Virus record (IMG/VR): IMGVR_UViG_3300042350_001823
Span: 1-22,142 of that record
Length of the DNA stretch: 22,142 nucleotides
Source: a virus
Strand: one strand, 5' to 3'
Numbering within the stretch: the stretch's first letter is position 1; every line of letters starts with the position of its first letter. Shown piece by piece: positions 20,325-22,142 of this stretch. A program made the translations under genes and the position numbers. Under the pieces are notes generated by a model. It saw only the letters and a list, made by a program, of their open reading frames with translations. It did no database searches and was not told the origin of the DNA.

Positions 20325-22142
20325 TTAGAATTGTATTACTGGGCTAGTGGGTGGTGTGAAGTTTGCAGTATAACGGGCCACGCCTCGGGTAATACGCACA
20401 TCATCTAAATAACCATTTAAAGCTGCGTTATTAGTGGAACCGATAGTAAAGGGTATGTCTGTGCCTGATACCGGTGATCCTACTATAGATGCAGTAGCTG
20501 ATGAAACTCCGTTAATGTAAATAGCTAATGCTCCCCCATTGTTAACAAAAGCCAAATGATACCACTGTCCTGTTGCCAAAGCAGTGGTAGTTGTGAACGA
20601 TTGTTGTGATCCCCTCCAGTAATAGAACCGTACTGTTCCGCCTGTGATAGGACCAAATGACCAATAATTACTAGAAGTAGTTGGATTCATGTTTCCGATT
20701 ACTACGCTTTCGTTATTGCCGCCCTGGGTGAACGCATTCGCATAAATCCAATATTCTAAAGTAAAGTTACCTGAATACCAATTCAAGAATGGTGCAAAAT
20801 TATTTGACAAACTCAAATAATCTCCGGTGCCATCAAACGATAAACTGCTATTTCCGTACTTCTTGATTACCCCAGTAGTACTAGAATTGCCCAGTGTTTC
20901 GTATGTTGTGATCATGGCACTATCGTAGATGGCTGCACTGGTGCCGTTGACTTGTAAAACGGCGTTTGCATTGAATGACAATGGTGCTACTGGTGGGGCG
21001 AAGTTACTGGTATACAGTGCTTGTCCTCTTAGTATACGAAGATTTGTTATGTATCCGTTAATGCTGCCACCGCTGGGCACAGAACCTACTCGCAATGCTC
21101 CTTGAGTTGTATAGTTTTGATCTGTAGTTGTGTTTGAACCAACTAGTACTCCGTTTTTGTACATAATGAATGTTGATCCACTTTTCATGATTGCCACATG
21201 AGTCCATTGATTTAACACGATGTTTGTTGGGTCTTGAACATTAATACTTCCAGCAGAAGTAAACCAGGATAATCTACTGTTAAAGAATGCCAATGCCCAA
21301 CGGTTATTATACCCACCACTGGACGCAGCATCAGTCCAGGTTGTTGCCAAGGGAGCATAATTTGAAGGACTTGATGATAAGTAAAACCAGCATTCAATGG
21401 TAAAGTCGCCCGAAGATCCTAGGGTAAATGCTGGGTCGCTTGGCGTTAATAAAAAGTCACCAGTGCCATCAAAATACATGCTGCCACCGTAATTTGCGAC
21501 ACTGTAGGCTGCATTACTGCCAGTGGTACTAGTCCAGCCAAATGGGTTGAACTGAGTGGGCTGGCTGTTGCCGTTGGCAGTGATCGTGAAGTTGTTGGTG
21601 CTGTTATCTACGAATGTGGCGTTTTGTAATGTCAATAAACTTGTATTGGCAATAGCAGTTAATGGTGTAGTACTTGGGGTAAAATTACTGGTATAGACTG
21701 CGGTGCCGTTGACCACTCTAAAGTTGCTAATGTATCCATTCACACTATGTGAAGCACTAAAGCCACTGCCACCTATTCTAATTGTCCCAGTAGTAGTGCC
21801 AAAATTTGTTGAGTTGGTGGTGGTTGAACCCACCTGGGAGCCGTTCACGAATAATCTCAAAGATGTTCCTGATCTACTAACTGCTATGTGATTCCAGGCA
21901 TTGGCGACTACCGCAGTAGTTGTAACTGCAACTATCGCGGCATTTCTTGCATCAAATTTTAATTGAGTTGCGCTCCAGTCGTAGCCAAATTCAGGAAAAG
22001 TTCCAGTATCATCCGGTCTTAGGAAAGCAGAGAAAGTGCCAGTGTTTGCCATGTAAGCCCAGAGTTCAATTGTAAAATCACTGGTGCCGAAGGCCAGCGA
22101 ACTACCACCAGTATATGATAAACTGTCACCATTACCATCAAA
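20325..22142 (-). CDS. Second LamG-repeat adhesin/tail-fibre-like protein (partial, N-terminus beyond the right edge)
   Basis: 606 codons inside the window, in frame to the edge; the open frame continues right through 22142 (FDGNGDSLSYTGGSS), so the first in-window ATG at 22052 is internal. Three LamG repeats are seen, opening near 22138, 21475 and 20840, about 215 residues apart, each with DFTIE(L/C)W- or FTLEYW-type strands, W-x-H-x-A and a 'GYI(S/T/D)NLR' end. It ends ARYTANFTPPTSPVIQF like its neighbour and shares a very similar last inter-repeat block (NGTSAAIYDSAM, TYETLGN, STTGVIKKYGNSS). It is thus a paralogue of the 1509-residue protein. Likely host-surface binding in the virion. Confidence 0.85.
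   Translation of the reverse strand, partial: FDGNGDSLSYTGGSSLAFGTSDFTIELWAYMANTGTFSAFLRPDDTGTFPEFGYDWSATQLKFDARNAAIVAVTTTAVVANAWNHIAVSRSGTSLRLFVNGSQVGSTTTNSTNFGTTTGTIRIGGSGFSASHSVNGYISNFRVVNGTAVYTSNFTPSTTPLTAIANTSLLTLQNATFVDNSTNNFTITANGNSQPTQFNPFGWTSTTGSNAAYSVANYGGSMYFDGTGDFLLTPSDPAFTLGSSGDFTIECWFYLSSSPSNYAPLATTWTDAASSGGYNNRWALAFFNSRLSWFTSAGSINVQDPTNIVLNQWTHVAIMKSGSTFIMYKNGVLVGSNTTTDQNYTTQGALRVGSVPSGGSINGYITNLRILRGQALYTSNFAPPVAPLSFNANAVLQVNGTSAAIYDSAMITTYETLGNSSTTGVIKKYGNSSLSFDGTGDYLSLSNNFAPFLNWYSGNFTLEYWIYANAFTQGGNNESVVIGNMNPTTSSNYWSFGPITGGTVRFYYWRGSQQSFTTTTALATGQWYHLAFVNNGGALAIYINGVSSATASIVGSPVSGTDIPFTIGSTNNAALNGYLDDVRITRGVARYTANFTPPTSPVIQF
21467..21626. repeat. 160-bp near-identical block shared by the two adhesin genes, copy 2
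   Basis: Pairs with 16877-17036. The first and last 30 bases are almost identical and the middle differs more, which suggests partial exchange or recent duplication with later change. Confidence 0.8.

Noticed and set aside
22050-22052. ATG at 22052 taken as the true start of the second adhesin
   Set aside because: The frame continues without a stop to the window edge and encodes the beginning of another LamG repeat, so the gene is cut by the edge.
15750-22142. Regular repeats considered as a CRISPR array
   Set aside because: The repeat unit is about 645 bases, in frame, and codes for LamG domains; there are no short identical repeats with unique spacers.
1-22142. tRNA genes, integrase, attachment sites or a replication origin
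   Set aside because: None was seen on reading both strands; no cloverleaf-like element or recombinase motif could be supported.

Overview
The window is a piece of a tailed-phage genome of the T4-like (contractile-tail, myovirus) type, or a metagenomic contig from one. The evidence is a set of T4-family recombination proteins (UvsW helicase, UvsX recombinase, UvsY-like mediator, gene 32-type ssDNA-binding protein) on one strand with adhesin/tail-fibre genes. No ribosomal RNA, tRNA, integrase or host metabolic gene is seen. Every supported gene lies on the minus strand, genes are packed with short overlaps (often ATGA), and ribosome sites are of the ordinary GGAG/AAGGA kind. The DNA is AT-rich, and the perfect TTGACA-17-TATAAT promoters point to a bacterial host with a standard housekeeping sigma factor. 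The host itself cannot be named from this window.

Reading the minus strand from right to left: (1) 22142-15750 holds two large adhesin-like genes made of LamG/concanavalin-A-like repeats. The first runs off the right edge. (2) 15727-10776 is a recombination block: the ssDNA-binding protein behind an overlapping late-type and sigma-70 promoter, two small genes, UvsX, a GIY-YIG homing endonuclease under a hairpin with a late-type promoter in its loop, an acidic small protein, a UvsY-like protein, and a 267-codon unknown that starts at TTG. (3) 10671-10432 is a small membrane protein closed by a strong terminator. (4) 10385-8741 is an independent transcription unit coding a PD-(D/E)XK nuclease-like protein and an amino-methyltransferase, read here as a probable restriction-modification pair. 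(5) 8738-5068 is an early-gene region: tiny genes, most carried on near-identical sigma-70 promoter/leader cassettes, ending with an AAA+ ATPase and a terminator. (6) 5011-1 is a compact operon with a HARP-like protein, UvsW, a conserved unknown, a protein resembling the clamp-loader small subunit (gp62), a C2HC zinc-finger protein and three short related proteins.

The genes fit together as a phage programme. Strong host-type promoters fire many small early proteins, the recombination/replication proteins form the middle layer, and late-type -10 elements (NATAAATA) sit in front of the ssDNA-binding protein, the homing endonuclease and an adhesin. The observations most worth following up are the nuclease/methyltransferase pair, the hairpin/late-promoter switch on the homing endonuclease, the perfect 52-bp promoter cassette repeat, and a 57-codon early gene whose promoter predicts a leaderless mRNA. 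All family calls are by eye from motifs; no database search was run.
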